64,000 nucleotides of DNA from Streptomyces sp. LBL (GCF_029893585.1 NZ_JARXYX010000007.1:62001-126000), one strand, 5' to 3'. Shown: positions 19,272 to 28,254, counted from the stretch's first letter. A program made the numbers and translations. The notes: generated by a model from the letters alone, not told the origin.

Positions 19272-21674
19272 TCACGCCGACAGGTCGGCCGCTCGTACGT
19301 GGTCGAAGACGTCGTCCCCGTCTGCTCCGGTGAGCAGGTACGCCTGGGCCTCGCCCACGTGGAAGTACATGCCGTGCAGCTCCAGCGCCCCTTCCCGCAG
19401 GGCCCGGGTTACCGACTCGTGGGCGCGCAGATGCTCCAGCTGTTGGACCACGTTGGTCAGGCAGAGCTGTTCCACCGCGTCGGCGGGTGTCCGAAGGGCC
19501 AGCCGGGCCCACGGCCGGCTGCCCTCGGACATGCGCTGCAGACTGGGCAGCCCGTGTCGCAGCCACCGCGTGAGCGGGGTCTGGGCGCCCTCAGGTTCGG
19601 CGTTGAGGAGCGCCTGCATGGCCCCGCACCCGGAGTGCCCGCACACCGTGATGGAGCGCACCTGCAGCACCTCCACCGCGTACTCGATCGCGGCAGCCAC
19701 CGAGTCGTCCCCGCTCTCCTGGCCGGGCAGCGGAACGAGGTTGCCCACGTTGCGCACCACGAACAGATCACCGGGACCACTGGAAGTGATCATCGAGGTG
19801 ACCAGCCGTGAGTCGGCGCAGGTGAGGAACAGCTGGGAGGGCCGCTGCCCCTCGCGCGCCAGCCGGGCCAGCTCACCCCGCACGAGCGGTGCCGTGTGAC
19901 GCTGGAACGCGCTGATGCCACGCGCCAGTTCGTGCCCGCTCGGCACACCGGACGCGCCCGCCGCTCCCGGCTGTCCGTCGGAGGCCGGTGCGGCCGTGGA
20001 CTGCGGGCCGTCGCACTGGTGGTTGCGCCAGGGCGTCCACGGGCTGCAACGGCAGCCCGCGGTGCCGGAAGCCGCCCCGGCGTTCGTGTCCCCGGCCGGG
20101 TGGTCGGCCGCGCTCCCGGGCTCGCCGATCCGGATCCCGGCGCGGCGACCGGTGAGTTCGACGGAGCCGCCCTGTGCGGTGTGCGTCTTCTGCCAGTCCT
20201 GCAGGGCCTCGTATGTCGCGTGGTCCATGAACGAACCGTCCAACTCCACGACGGCATGGGTGCCCTGGGGCACAAGATGCAGGGATCGGCTGAGCCGGGG
20301 CACCGCCAGGAACGTCAACTGGCCGCGTACATGGACGTGATGGACCCCCTCCTTCTCGTCGTGCGTGATGCGGGTGCGGGTGAGGCGGTGCAGGGCGACC
20401 GCTACGGCGACGGCGATGCCGAGCGACACGCCCTCCAGGACACCCAGCAGGACGACACCGAGTGTGGTGACGGCGTACACCAGCACTTCTCGGTGGCGCG
20501 TCACCGTGCGGATGTGGTGGAGGGACACCATCTGGATGCCGACGGCCATCACCAGGGTGGCGAGCGAGGAGAGCGGGATGAGCTCCAGGATCGGGACCAT
20601 CAGCAGCGCGGCGACTACTACGAGAACGCCGTGCAGCATCGTGGAGTTCCGGCTGACGGCACCGGCCCGGACATTCGACGAACTGCGTACGGCCACACCG
20701 GCGACGGGCAGCCCGCCGAGCGAACCGGAGACGATGTTGGCGGCGCCCTGGCCGAGCAACTCGCGGTCCAGACGGGAGCGTCCGACACGGGCGGAAAGGC
20801 CCGGCCGGCCGGCCACCAGCTTGTCCACGGCGACCGCGCCGAGCAGCGACTGAACGCTGCATACCAACGTGGTGGTGAGGACGGCGGCGACCAGACCGAC
20901 TGCCGGGCCCTCGGGAAGTCCGGCCAGGGCGTGGCTGCTCCAGGACGGCAGGTCGACCTTGGGCAGGGTCAGTCCGGCGAGCGAGGCGGTCACGGTGGCC
21001 CCGGCGACGGCGACGAGCGCGGCGGGAAGCTTGCGCAGCAGACGCCCCGCCCGGCCGGGAATCCGCGGCCAGAGCAGCAGCAGGGTCAGGGTCAGCGCGC
21101 TCACCGACACCGCGGCCGGGTGCAGGCCCGCCAACTGGGCCGGCAGGGCACGGAGGTTGTCGAGGACGGCGCTCTGCGGGGTGCCGCCGAGGACGATGCG
21201 CAGCTGGGCAACGGCGATGGTGACACCGATGCCGGCGAGCATGCCGTGCACGATGGCGGGGCTGACGGCGAGCGCCGTGCGGGCCACGCGCAGGCAGCCG
21301 AGGGCCAGTTGCGCGAGACCGGCCAGAACGGTGATGGCGCAGGTCGTCCGCCAGCCGTAGCGGTGGATGAGGTCGGCGGTGACGACGGTGAGTCCGGCGG
21401 CGGGCCCGCTGACCTGGAGCGGGGAGCCGCCGAGCCGTCCGGCGACGAGACCGCCGACCGCGGCGGCGACGAGGCCGGCCTGGAGCGGCGCGCCGGTGGC
21501 GAGTGCGATGCCGAGGGACAGGGGGAGGGCGATCAGGAAGACCGCGATGGAAGCCGACACATCGGCTCCCGCGATACGGAAGCGGCGGGGCTCGGTCGGC
21601 GGGGGGCTGTGGGGCGGGTGGACGTGCTGGGCCCGACTCGGGTCGGTGGTGCGGGTGGGGACGCAGGCTGACAT
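19272..21674 (-). CDS. SulP-family anion transporter fused to beta-carbonic anhydrase
   Basis: An 800-residue fusion. Residues 35-410 are the SulP membrane domain with ten or more helices, ending in RTRITHDEKEG. A weak STAS-like region (VVELDGSFMDHATYEALQDW) follows at about 430-510. A Gly/Ala/Ser linker with a short Cys/Trp-rich patch leads to a complete beta-carbonic anhydrase: zinc ligands in TCADSR (about 617) and GHSGCGAM (about 677), plus RNVGN. The architecture implies that imported bicarbonate is interconverted with CO2 at the inner face of the membrane, or the reverse. Such fusions are known in other bacteria. The start at 21674 (MSACVPTRT) follows a GGAGGAGAC site. Confidence 0.92.
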   Translation of the reverse strand: MSACVPTRTTDPSRAQHVHPPHSPPPTEPRRFRIAGADVSASIAVFLIALPLSLGIALATGAPLQAGLVAAAVGGLVAGRLGGSPLQVSGPAAGLTVVTADLIHRYGWRTTCAITVLAGLAQLALGCLRVARTALAVSPAIVHGMLAGIGVTIAVAQLRIVLGGTPQSAVLDNLRALPAQLAGLHPAAVSVSALTLTLLLLWPRIPGRAGRLLRKLPAALVAVAGATVTASLAGLTLPKVDLPSWSSHALAGLPEGPAVGLVAAVLTTTLVCSVQSLLGAVAVDKLVAGRPGLSARVGRSRLDRELLGQGAANIVSGSLGGLPVAGVAVRSSSNVRAGAVSRNSTMLHGVLVVVAALLMVPILELIPLSSLATLVMAVGIQMVSLHHIRTVTRHREVLVYAVTTLGVVLLGVLEGVSLGIAVAVAVALHRLTRTRITHDEKEGVHHVHVRGQLTFLAVPRLSRSLHLVPQGTHAVVELDGSFMDHATYEALQDWQKTHTAQGGSVELTGRRAGIRIGEPGSAADHPAGDTNAGAASGTAGCRCSPWTPWRNHQCDGPQSTAAPASDGQPGAAGASGVPSGHELARGISAFQRHTAPLVRGELARLAREGQRPSQLFLTCADSRLVTSMITSSGPGDLFVVRNVGNLVPLPGQESGDDSVAAAIEYAVEVLQVRSITVCGHSGCGAMQALLNAEPEGAQTPLTRWLRHGLPSLQRMSEGSRPWARLALRTPADAVEQLCLTNVVQQLEHLRAHESVTRALREGALELHGMYFHVGEAQAYLLTGADGDDVFDHVRAADLSA

Positions 21675-21957
21675 GTTCCCGTCTCCTCCGGGGCAGCGCG
21701 GTCGCGGAATGGCGGCCGTGGGTCACGGCGTACAGCGGCGGGATGGATCAACTCTCGGTAAATGAATCGTAATGCAAAGTAAAGCCTCAGCATGGACTTT
21801 ACCGGCAAATGGGCGATCAAGTCACTCCGATGAGTGAACTGAGCTTTTTATCGGCTTGTCGTATTAATTCATTCCCGGTCCCATGCGACCTTGGCGGCGC
21901 ATTACCCGCACACGCCGTCATCGGCGTCGTCCGAGAGAAGGAAGAAGGTGGGCGGAC
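21675..21957. promoter_or_regulatory. AT-richer divergent promoter region with inverted repeat
   Basis: The 283 bases between two divergent genes are notably AT-rich for this genome around 21750-21880. They contain the inverted repeat GTAAAG (21779-21784) and CTTTAC (21797-21802), a possible operator serving both genes. I cannot assign a regulator. Confidence 0.45.
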
Positions 21958-23232
21958 ATGGCCGCCACCCAGAGGGTCATCGCGGGCACCGTGGCTGCCG
22001 CGGCGTGCGCCGTGTCGCTCGCCGGCTGCTCGATCGGTGCCGACGGTGCCGAGGCAGGGGCCCTGGGCCCGCAGAAGGCGAAGCCGGCTGAGGCGCCGGC
22101 CAAGAGCGTGGTCCGTCTGATCGGCGACGGCTCCACCGCGTACACCGGAGCGCAGCCGCACCTGCGCAGCCCCGAACGCCTCAAGCCGGGCCAGAAGCCC
22201 CCGCAGTTCGTGGTCTTCTCCTGGGACGGCGCGGGTGAGGACGGCCAGAAGCTGTTCTCCCACTTCCGCAAGGTCGCCAAGGCGAACAACGCGACGATGA
22301 CGTACTTCCTGAGCGGCGTGTACATGCTGCCGGAGGACAAGCGTGACCTCTACCGGCCACCGCAGCACTCTCCGGGCCGCTCGGACATCGGCTTCAACGA
22401 CGAGCAGGGCATCGCCGACACCGTGAAGCAGCTGCGTCTGGCGTGGCTGGAGGGCAACGAGATCGGCACCCACTTCAACGGCCACTTCTGCGGCAGCGGC
22501 GGCGGGGTCGGCGAGTGGACGGTCGAAGATTGGAAGGACGAGATCGCCCAGGCGAAGGAGTTCGTGAAGTCCTGGAAGACCAACAGCGGCATGAAGAACG
22601 CCTCCTCGCTGCCCTTCGACTACGACAAGGAACTCGTCGGCGCCCGCACACCCTGCCTGGAGGGCCAGGAGAACTTCATGAGGGCGGCCGGTGAACTGGG
22701 CTTCCGCTATGACAGCAGCGGCGTCAACGACCAGGTCTGGCCGAGGAAGAGGGAGGGTCTGTGGGACCTGTCGATGCAGCTCGTGCCCTTCCCTGGACAC
22801 TCCTACGAGCAGCTCACCATGGACTACAACTTCATGGTCAACCAGTCCGGCACCAAGACCCAGGGCAACCCCGCCAAGTACGACTTCTGGGGTGACCAGA
22901 TGCGCGACGGCCTGCTCACGGGCTTCCGTCGGGCCTACGACGGCAACCGCGCGCCCCTGATCATCGGCAACCACTTCGAGTCCTGGAACGGCGGCACCTA
23001 CATGCGAGCCGTCCAGGACGTCGTCGAGGAAGTCTGCAACAAGCCGGACGTGCGCTGTGTGTCCTTCCGGCAGCTCGCCGACTGGCTGGACGCCCAGGAT
23101 CCGAAGACCCTGCACAAGCTGCGTGACCTGGCCGTCGGTGAGGCCCCGAAGCAGGGCTGGGAGTCCCTCCTGTCGGGACGCCCGGCCCCGGCCCCGAAGG
23201 GTGTGCCCGGGACGCCGACGGCCAAGCGGTAG
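21958..23232 (+). CDS. Secreted lipoprotein, polysaccharide-deacetylase-like
   Basis: A 424-residue exported lipoprotein. The signal peptide ends in the lipobox SLAGCS, so Cys about 23 is lipidated. The mature part resembles NodB/CE4 deacetylases: FSWDGAGED supplies the aspartates, GTHFNGHF the H-x3-H metal pair and GNHFESWNG a late conserved loop. It is longer than ordinary CE4 enzymes and has extra cysteines. The target could be a cell-wall or exopolysaccharide N-acetyl group. The ATG at 21958 is preceded by AGAAGGTGGG; an upstream in-frame ATG would spoil the signal peptide. It ends in a Pro/Ala tail. Confidence 0.82.
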   Translation: MAATQRVIAGTVAAAACAVSLAGCSIGADGAEAGALGPQKAKPAEAPAKSVVRLIGDGSTAYTGAQPHLRSPERLKPGQKPPQFVVFSWDGAGEDGQKLFSHFRKVAKANNATMTYFLSGVYMLPEDKRDLYRPPQHSPGRSDIGFNDEQGIADTVKQLRLAWLEGNEIGTHFNGHFCGSGGGVGEWTVEDWKDEIAQAKEFVKSWKTNSGMKNASSLPFDYDKELVGARTPCLEGQENFMRAAGELGFRYDSSGVNDQVWPRKREGLWDLSMQLVPFPGHSYEQLTMDYNFMVNQSGTKTQGNPAKYDFWGDQMRDGLLTGFRRAYDGNRAPLIIGNHFESWNGGTYMRAVQDVVEEVCNKPDVRCVSFRQLADWLDAQDPKTLHKLRDLAVGEAPKQGWESLLSGRPAPAPKGVPGTPTAKR

Positions 23233-23251
23233 CCGAGGCTGACCGGTGGCT

Positions 23252-23345
23252 CCGGTAGTCCCGGCAGCCCCGGCAGTCCCGGTAGTCCCGGTAGTCCCGG
23301 TAGTCCCGGTAGTCCCGGTAGTCCCGGCAGTCCCGGCAGTCCCGG
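23252..23345. repeat. 9-bp tandem repeat between convergent genes
   Basis: About ten units of CCGGTAGTC/CCGGCAGTC fill the gap between the lipoprotein gene and the end of the ATPase gene. Copy number in such tracts usually varies between strains. It has no dyad of its own and is probably a slippage product. Confidence 0.8.
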
Positions 23346-24326
23346 TCAGGCGGGGGCGGTGACGCCCTCACCGAGCACGAAGGAGGGGTCGACCTGTGCC
23401 GCCAGGTCGGCTCCGGTGCGCTCGTTGCCCCAGGACTGGGCGTTCTTCAGGTGGAAGTGCACCATCTGGCGCATGTAGCGCTCCCGGTCACGCGATGCGT
23501 ACGTCGCGTCGGCGGTCGTCCCCAGCCGGTGCAGGGCGCGGCGGTTGGCGTCCTCCAGGAGCTCGAACCGGGGCGGGCGGCCCTTCTCCAGTGCACGCAC
23601 CCAGTCGGAGTGTCCGACCGTCACGAGCAGGTCGTCCCCGACCTCGGCGCGGAGGAAGTCGAGGTCGTCCTGCCCTTGCACCTTGTTGCCGACGACCTTC
23701 AGGGCGACGCCGAAGTCGCGGGCGTACTCCTTGTACTGGCGATAGACGGAGACCCCCTTCCGGGTCGGCTCGGCGACGAGGAACGTGATGTCGAAACGGG
23801 TGAACATGCCGGAGGCGAAGGAGTCCGAGCCGGCTGTCATGTCGACCACGACGTACTCGTCGGGGCCGTCCACCAGGTGGTTCAGGTACAGCTCCACCGC
23901 TCCCGTCTTGGAGTGGTAGCAGGCGACCCCCAGGTCGGCGTCCGTGAAGGGGCCCGTGACCATCAAACGGACGGCGCCACCGTCGAGTTCCACCGGCCGG
24001 GCGCAGGCGTCGTACACCGGGTTGTCCTCGCGCACCCGCAGCAGCCGGGATCCCTCGCCGGGCGGGGTCGTCTTGATCATCGTGTCGGCGGAGGCGATGC
24101 GGGGGTTCGAGCCGCGCAGGTAGTCCTTGATCAGCGGCAGCCGCTCGCCCATCGCGGGCAGCGCGGCCGCCTCCGCCTCGTGCAGACCGAGGGCCGGACC
24201 CAGGTGCTGGTTGATGTCGGCGTCGACGGCGACGACCGGCGCGCCGACGGCCGCGAGGTGTCGGACGAAGAGGGAGGACAGCGTGGTCTTGCCGCTGCCG
24301 CCCTTCCCGACGAAAGCAATTTTCAT
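23346..24326 (-). CDS. CooC/ParA-type P-loop ATPase
   Basis: A 326-residue ATPase of the SIMIBI class. The deviant Walker A VGKGGSGKTTL lies at residues 6-16, and VVVDMTAGSDSFASG is the switch region. The layout resembles CooC-like nickel-insertion or generic ParA/MinD-type proteins; no metal enzyme or partition gene is nearby, so the role is open. The ATG at 24326 has no ribosome binding site, but TACGCT lies eight bases upstream (24335-24340), in keeping with a leaderless message. It is divergent from the Fic-like gene with only 102 bases between the starts, so the two promoters overlap. Confidence 0.85.
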   Translation of the reverse strand: MKIAFVGKGGSGKTTLSSLFVRHLAAVGAPVVAVDADINQHLGPALGLHEAEAAALPAMGERLPLIKDYLRGSNPRIASADTMIKTTPPGEGSRLLRVREDNPVYDACARPVELDGGAVRLMVTGPFTDADLGVACYHSKTGAVELYLNHLVDGPDEYVVVDMTAGSDSFASGMFTRFDITFLVAEPTRKGVSVYRQYKEYARDFGVALKVVGNKVQGQDDLDFLRAEVGDDLLVTVGHSDWVRALEKGRPPRFELLEDANRRALHRLGTTADATYASRDRERYMRQMVHFHLKNAQSWGNERTGADLAAQVDPSFVLGEGVTAPA

Positions 24327-24428
24327 GTTCACCAAGCGTAGTGGTGTCATGGCTGTACGTGGCAGGTGCGCGTGAAGAAGACCACTCCTTCGTGGGGTGT
24401 GCGCCCGGGCTGCGTAGGGTTCGTACTT

Positions 24429-25253
24429 ATGAGTACGACAGGCGCGAACGCCGATCCGCTCGCGGCCCTGGGCTCTCTGCCCGGTGTGGCCGAGTCCGTG
24501 GAATCCGTCCGCAAGTCCGTGGACCGGGTCTACGGACACCGCGTCATGCGGCGTCGCAGCAACGAGATCACTTCCGAGGCGGCCCTGCGCGGCGCTCGCG
24601 GCTCGGGGGCGCTGTCCGGTGCGGACTGGGCCCTTGAGGAAGTGCGTCGGCGCTCCGACTTCAGCGGCGACGAAGAGGCGCGCGTCATCGGTGCGGCCCT
24701 GCGGCTGACCGCCGAGGCGGGCCAACTGCTGTCCGTCTGGCGGCAGTCGCCGCTGCGGGTGCTGGCCCGGCTGCACCTGGTGGCGGCCGCGACCAGCGGT
24801 GACGAGGTCGGGCGTCCGCGTCAGGAGGGCGAGCCGGTCGACGAGCCGCTCATCGAACTGCCGCTGCCCAGCGCGGCGGAGGTCTCCGGCCGCCTCGAAG
24901 GGCTCGCCGAACTGATCATCGCGGGCAGTTCGGCCCCCGCGCTGGTCACGGCAGCCGTGGTGCACGGGGAACTCCTCGCCCTACGGCCCTTCGCTTCCCG
25001 CAACGGCCTCATCGCGCGCGCGGCCGAGCGCATCGTCCTGGTCGGCAGCGGGCTGGACCCCAAGTCCGTCTGTCCGGCGGAGGTGGGTCACGCCGAACTG
25101 GGCCGCGCGTCCTGTCTGGCGGCCCTGGACGGCTACGTCTCCGGTACCCCCGAGGGCATGGCCGCCTGGATCGGCCACTGCGGCCGGGCGATCGAGCTGG
25201 GCGCACGCGAGTCCACGGCGGTGTGTGAGGCGTTGCAGCGCGGGGCGGCGTAG
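24429..25253 (+). CDS. Fic-like domain protein with a degenerate active-site motif
   Basis: A 274-residue, mostly helical protein. The segment ALRPFASRNGLIARAAERI near residue 190-208 aligns by eye with the Fic motif HPFxxGNGRxxR, but the catalytic histidine is replaced by arginine, the second glycine position is changed and GR is GL. If it is a Fic relative, it has probably lost AMP-transferase chemistry. The ATG at 24429 has TAGGGT eight bases upstream (24415-24420), so it is probably leaderless. It is divergent from the ParA/CooC-type ATPase gene. The function is unknown. Confidence 0.75.
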   Translation: MSTTGANADPLAALGSLPGVAESVESVRKSVDRVYGHRVMRRRSNEITSEAALRGARGSGALSGADWALEEVRRRSDFSGDEEARVIGAALRLTAEAGQLLSVWRQSPLRVLARLHLVAAATSGDEVGRPRQEGEPVDEPLIELPLPSAAEVSGRLEGLAELIIAGSSAPALVTAAVVHGELLALRPFASRNGLIARAAERIVLVGSGLDPKSVCPAEVGHAELGRASCLAALDGYVSGTPEGMAAWIGHCGRAIELGARESTAVCEALQRGAA

Positions 25254-25318
25254 CGAACCTCGCGTAGCGACCTCGGCGCGGGAAGACTCGCACCGGGAGC
25301 TTGGCGCTGGGCGGAGTC

Positions 25319-25528
25319 GTGGGTTCCGGAAAAGGGTTGCGGCGGTACGAGGATTCGTACCGCCGCTGGCATGTTCACCGGGGTACCAAGCGTCCTCGAA
25401 ATATTGCCCATCAGGTCGGGAACGTTGCCCGTCTCCTGGTGCGGCTGGCCCGTAATCGACGGGTCGACGTCGCGTGGGTGCCCGGTGTTCATGCTCGGTC
25501 CGTGGGGCCAAATGCGTTTCTAAGGTGA
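25319..25528 (+). CDS. Possible small basic protein, uncertain
   Basis: A 69-codon frame opening with GTG lies in the roughly 435-base spacer between the Fic-like gene and the HAD phosphatase gene. The translation is rich in Arg and His (GLRRYEDSYRRWHVHRG). By my hand count only about 63 percent of its third positions are G or C, well below the neighbouring genes. It could equally be non-coding regulatory DNA. The rest of the spacer (25529-25688) is AT-richer and shows nothing I can name. Confidence 0.3.
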   Translation: MGSGKGLRRYEDSYRRWHVHRGTKRPRNIAHQVGNVARLLVRLARNRRVDVAWVPGVHARSVGPNAFLR

Positions 25529-25688
25529 TCCTCTCGGATGTCCTTGGTCTCGCGGGCCGTTAACCCCTTTGTACTCCAGGATCAGAGTAAGCGGAAGCCC
25601 TGCTTGCACTTCTTTGCTTTTGGGGTAAATGGGGTCCAGGCGGGCGTCGGGATGTCGGATCCGCCCCGTTCCGTGGCGAAGGGGCAGG

Positions 25689-26510
25689 TCAGGCGGGAGC
25701 CGAGCGGTGGCGGTTCGCGTACCAGACGAGGCCCGCGGTGGCCGCCGCGGCACCTATGGCGGCGAACGCGACGAGCGCTGGGCGGGGCGGTACGGAGAAC
25801 GCGGGGATCCGCTGCTTGAGTCGAACAGGCCGATGGAAATCGAGAATCGGCCACCCGCGCCCGAGGGCCTCGCGGCGCAGCGCACGGTCCGGGTTCACGG
25901 CATGGGGGTGGCCGACGACCTCCAGCATCGGCAGGTCGGTCGCCGAGTCGCTGTAGGCGTAGCAGCGCTCGAGGTCGTAACCCTCGGACTGGGCCAGCTC
26001 CTTGACCGCCTCGGCCTTGGTCGGGCCGTACGCGTAGTACTCCACCTCGCCGGTGAAGCAGCCGTCCTCGCCCACCACCATGCGGGTCGCCACCACGCGG
26101 TCCGCGCCGAGCAGTTCACCGATCGGCTCGACCACCTCGGCGCCCGACGTGGACACGATCACGACGTCCCGGCCGGCCGTGTGGTGCTCCTCGATGAGGG
26201 AAGCAGCCTCGTCGTAGATGATCGGGTCGATGAGGTCGTGCAGGGTCTCGGCGACGATCTCCTTGACCTGCTGGACGTTCCAGCCGCGCACGAGCGCGGA
26301 CAGGTACTCGCGGGTGCGCTCCATCTGGTCGTGGTCCAAGCCGCCCACGAGGAAGACGAACTGGGCGTAGGCCGTGCGCAAGGCGGCCCTGCGGTTGATC
26401 AGCCCCCCTTGGTAGAACGACTTGCTGAAGGTGAGCGTGCTCGACTTCGCAATGACCGTCTTGTCCAGGTCAAAGAAGGCCGCTGTGCGGGGCAACGAGT
26501 GGTTTTCCAC
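25689..26510 (-). CDS. HAD-IB family phosphatase (SerB-like) with C-terminal membrane helix
   Basis: A 273-residue haloacid dehalogenase-type hydrolase. Motif I is FFDLDKTV, motif II VSTSG, and motif IV is in YAYSDSATDLPML, the layout of the phosphoserine phosphatase-like subclass IB. A single hydrophobic helix (FAAIGAAAATAGLVWYANRH) closes the protein and probably tethers it to the membrane. The GTG at 26510 is preferred because TATGCT stands seven bases upstream (26518-26523) in a leaderless arrangement; an ATG at 26522 is four codons longer. Similar HAD genes accompany the Tad/helicase cluster in actinobacteria. Confidence 0.85.
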   Translation of the reverse strand: MENHSLPRTAAFFDLDKTVIAKSSTLTFSKSFYQGGLINRRAALRTAYAQFVFLVGGLDHDQMERTREYLSALVRGWNVQQVKEIVAETLHDLIDPIIYDEAASLIEEHHTAGRDVVIVSTSGAEVVEPIGELLGADRVVATRMVVGEDGCFTGEVEYYAYGPTKAEAVKELAQSEGYDLERCYAYSDSATDLPMLEVVGHPHAVNPDRALRREALGRGWPILDFHRPVRLKQRIPAFSVPPRPALVAFAAIGAAAATAGLVWYANRHRSAPA

Positions 26511-26523
26511 AAGCCCGAGCATA

Positions 26524-27141
26524 GGCGCAGCCCATTCGGCGTAAGGTCGGCGTGTGGGTTTGCCTGAGAGGGCTGTCGGGTACACCATGGAAGTCACGGA
26601 TCGTTCGCGACCGTGCTAACGCGGCCCGACTCCTCCCCCCCCCGAGTCGGCCGTGAAGGCGACCCCCGCTCTCCCCCCCGGCGGGGGTCGTCGCATGTCC
26701 GGACGGGTTTTTCGTCTTCTCTCCTTTTCTCCCCCTGGCCATGAGGCCGGACCGAGGCGGCTGCGGCCGCCTCTTTCGCATGCCCATGATCCGTCACCGT
26801 GTGTAGCTGACGCGGTGCTCTGAGGAAGTTGCACCGGGGGTGGCGCACGGGTCACCGGTATGGCTGAAGGCGATATCCACAACCACCGAGTTGTCCACAG
26901 TTTTCCACCAAGATCCACACGAATTCCGGGATCACTGCACCTTGATTCCAACGCGTCCCGCTCGCGCCGAGTTCATGGCCGGATCCGGTGGGACGGGCGG
27001 GTTCGGCCGGTTCGTATCGGCCGTTCACATGGAGGCCGCTTGCCGGTTCTCCACACGTTTGGGAATCGCGGAGCCGTAGGGGCTGCGCGACAGAGGTGGC
27101 TCCCGGGTCCTCGACGGTCGCGGGAGACGCAGTGAAGGGGG
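26524..27141. promoter_or_regulatory. 618-base spacer before the tad operon with hairpins and DnaA-box-like repeats
   Basis: I see no gene here. From 26615 to 26775 there are three GC hairpins: around 26623-26650, around 26660-26690, and a perfect 8-bp stem at 26754-26773 (GAGGCGGC/GCCGCCTC). They are separated by a pyrimidine-rich stretch, as in tandem terminators or a structured leader. Further on are the phased TCCACA repeats listed separately. The promoter of the tad operon should lie within the last 200 bases. Confidence 0.5.
26873..26919 (+). promoter_or_regulatory. Cluster of four DnaA-box-like 9-mers
   Basis: ATATCCACA (26873-26881), TTGTCCACA (26891-26899, a match to the Streptomyces DnaA consensus), TTTTCCACC (26901-26909) and AGATCCACA (26911-26919) all lie on the same strand. 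The last three are spaced at exactly 10 bases and the first is 18 bases further out. It may be a DnaA-binding control site for the tad operon or a titration site. Confidence 0.5.
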
Positions 27142-27150
27142 ATGGAGACC

Positions 27151-28254
27151 GTGGCCGCAGCCGTCACACATGATCCACCGCCCACCGCCGGAGGGCGGCA
27201 GGGCAAACCGTTGATCGTCACGGAGGACGCCGATCTTCTCGATGACCTGCTGCGCCTGTGCGCGGCGGCCGGTGCCACACCGGAGGTCCATCACGGGGTA
27301 CCGGGGGGCCGAGGCGGCTGGGAGTCCGCGCCACTGGTCCTGGTCGGCGACGACGCCGTACGGCGGGTGCGTGGGGCCGCCCGCAGAAACGGCGTGGTGC
27401 TGGTCGGCCGCGACCAGGACGACTCCGGGGTCTGGCGGCGGGCCGTCGAGATCGGCGCCGATCACGTCCTGATGCTGCCCGACGGCGAGCAGTGGCTGGT
27501 CGACCGCATCGCCGACGTGGCCGAAGGGGTCGGCCGGCCCGCCCTCACCGTCGGCGTCATCGGCGGCCGGGGCGGGGCGGGAGCGTCCACGCTCGCGTGC
27601 GCCCTCGCCGTCACCTCCGCGCGTGAGGGACTGCGCACGCTCCTGGTGGACGCCGATCCGCTGGGCGGCGGACTCGACGTCCTCCTCGGAGGCGAGACGG
27701 CCGAGGGGCTGCGCTGGCCCGCGTTCGCCGCCTCACGCGGGCGGGTCGGCGGCGGCGCCCTGGAGGAGTCGCTGCCCGAACTGCACTCGCTACGGGTGCT
27801 CAGCTGGGACCGCGGTGACTGCGTCGCCGTTCCGCCTCCGGCAGTACGGGCGGTGCTCGCCGCGGCCCGGCGCAGGGGCGGCACGGTAGTCGTGGATCTG
27901 CCCCGCCGTATGGACAACGGGGTCGCCGAGGTCCTCGCCCAGCTCGACATGGGGCTCCTCGTGGTTCCCGCCGAACTGCGGGCCGTCGCTGCGGCCGGAC
28001 GGGTGACTGCCGCCGTCGGCATGGTCCTGCACGACCTCAGGGTCGCCGTACGCGGCCCGTACGCCCCCGGACTCGACGACCGCGAGGTGGCCCGACTGCT
28101 GGGGCTCCCCCTGGCCGGAGAGGTGCCGGTGGAGTCCCAGCTGCTGCGCCCGCACGGAGGCAGGACGCCTCCCGGCGCGGCCGGACGGGGGCCGCTGGCC
28201 CGCTTCTGCAAGGAGTTCTGGGAGCGGGTATTGCTGGAAACGGGGGCGGCATGA
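27151..28254 (+). CDS. TadZ/CpaE-like, Ssd-type septum-site protein
   Basis: A 367-residue protein of the helicase/secretion-neighbourhood CpaE-like family. A receiver-like N-terminal domain is followed by a MinD/ParA fold whose Walker A is GGRGGAGASTL: the catalytic-loop lysine is alanine, so ATP hydrolysis may be lost or altered, as in Ssd proteins. TadZ homologues set the polar site of Tad machinery, and Ssd proteins affect septation. GAAGGGG at 27134-27140 points to the GTG at 27151; the ATG at 27142 is too close to that site. Its stop overlaps the tadA start (ATGA), the first in a chain of couplings. Confidence 0.85.
   Translation: MAAAVTHDPPPTAGGRQGKPLIVTEDADLLDDLLRLCAAAGATPEVHHGVPGGRGGWESAPLVLVGDDAVRRVRGAARRNGVVLVGRDQDDSGVWRRAVEIGADHVLMLPDGEQWLVDRIADVAEGVGRPALTVGVIGGRGGAGASTLACALAVTSAREGLRTLLVDADPLGGGLDVLLGGETAEGLRWPAFAASRGRVGGGALEESLPELHSLRVLSWDRGDCVAVPPPAVRAVLAAARRRGGTVVVDLPRRMDNGVAEVLAQLDMGLLVVPAELRAVAAAGRVTAAVGMVLHDLRVAVRGPYAPGLDDREVARLLGLPLAGEVPVESQLLRPHGGRTPPGAAGRGPLARFCKEFWERVLLETGAA

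Noticed and set aside
18968..19333. Gly/Arg-rich frames in the G-rich spacer
   Set aside because: Entirely built from low-complexity repeats with no start signal or domain.
23246..23371. The CCGGTAGTC tract as a CRISPR array
   Set aside because: The units are 9 bases long and contiguous, with no spacers and no cas genes nearby.
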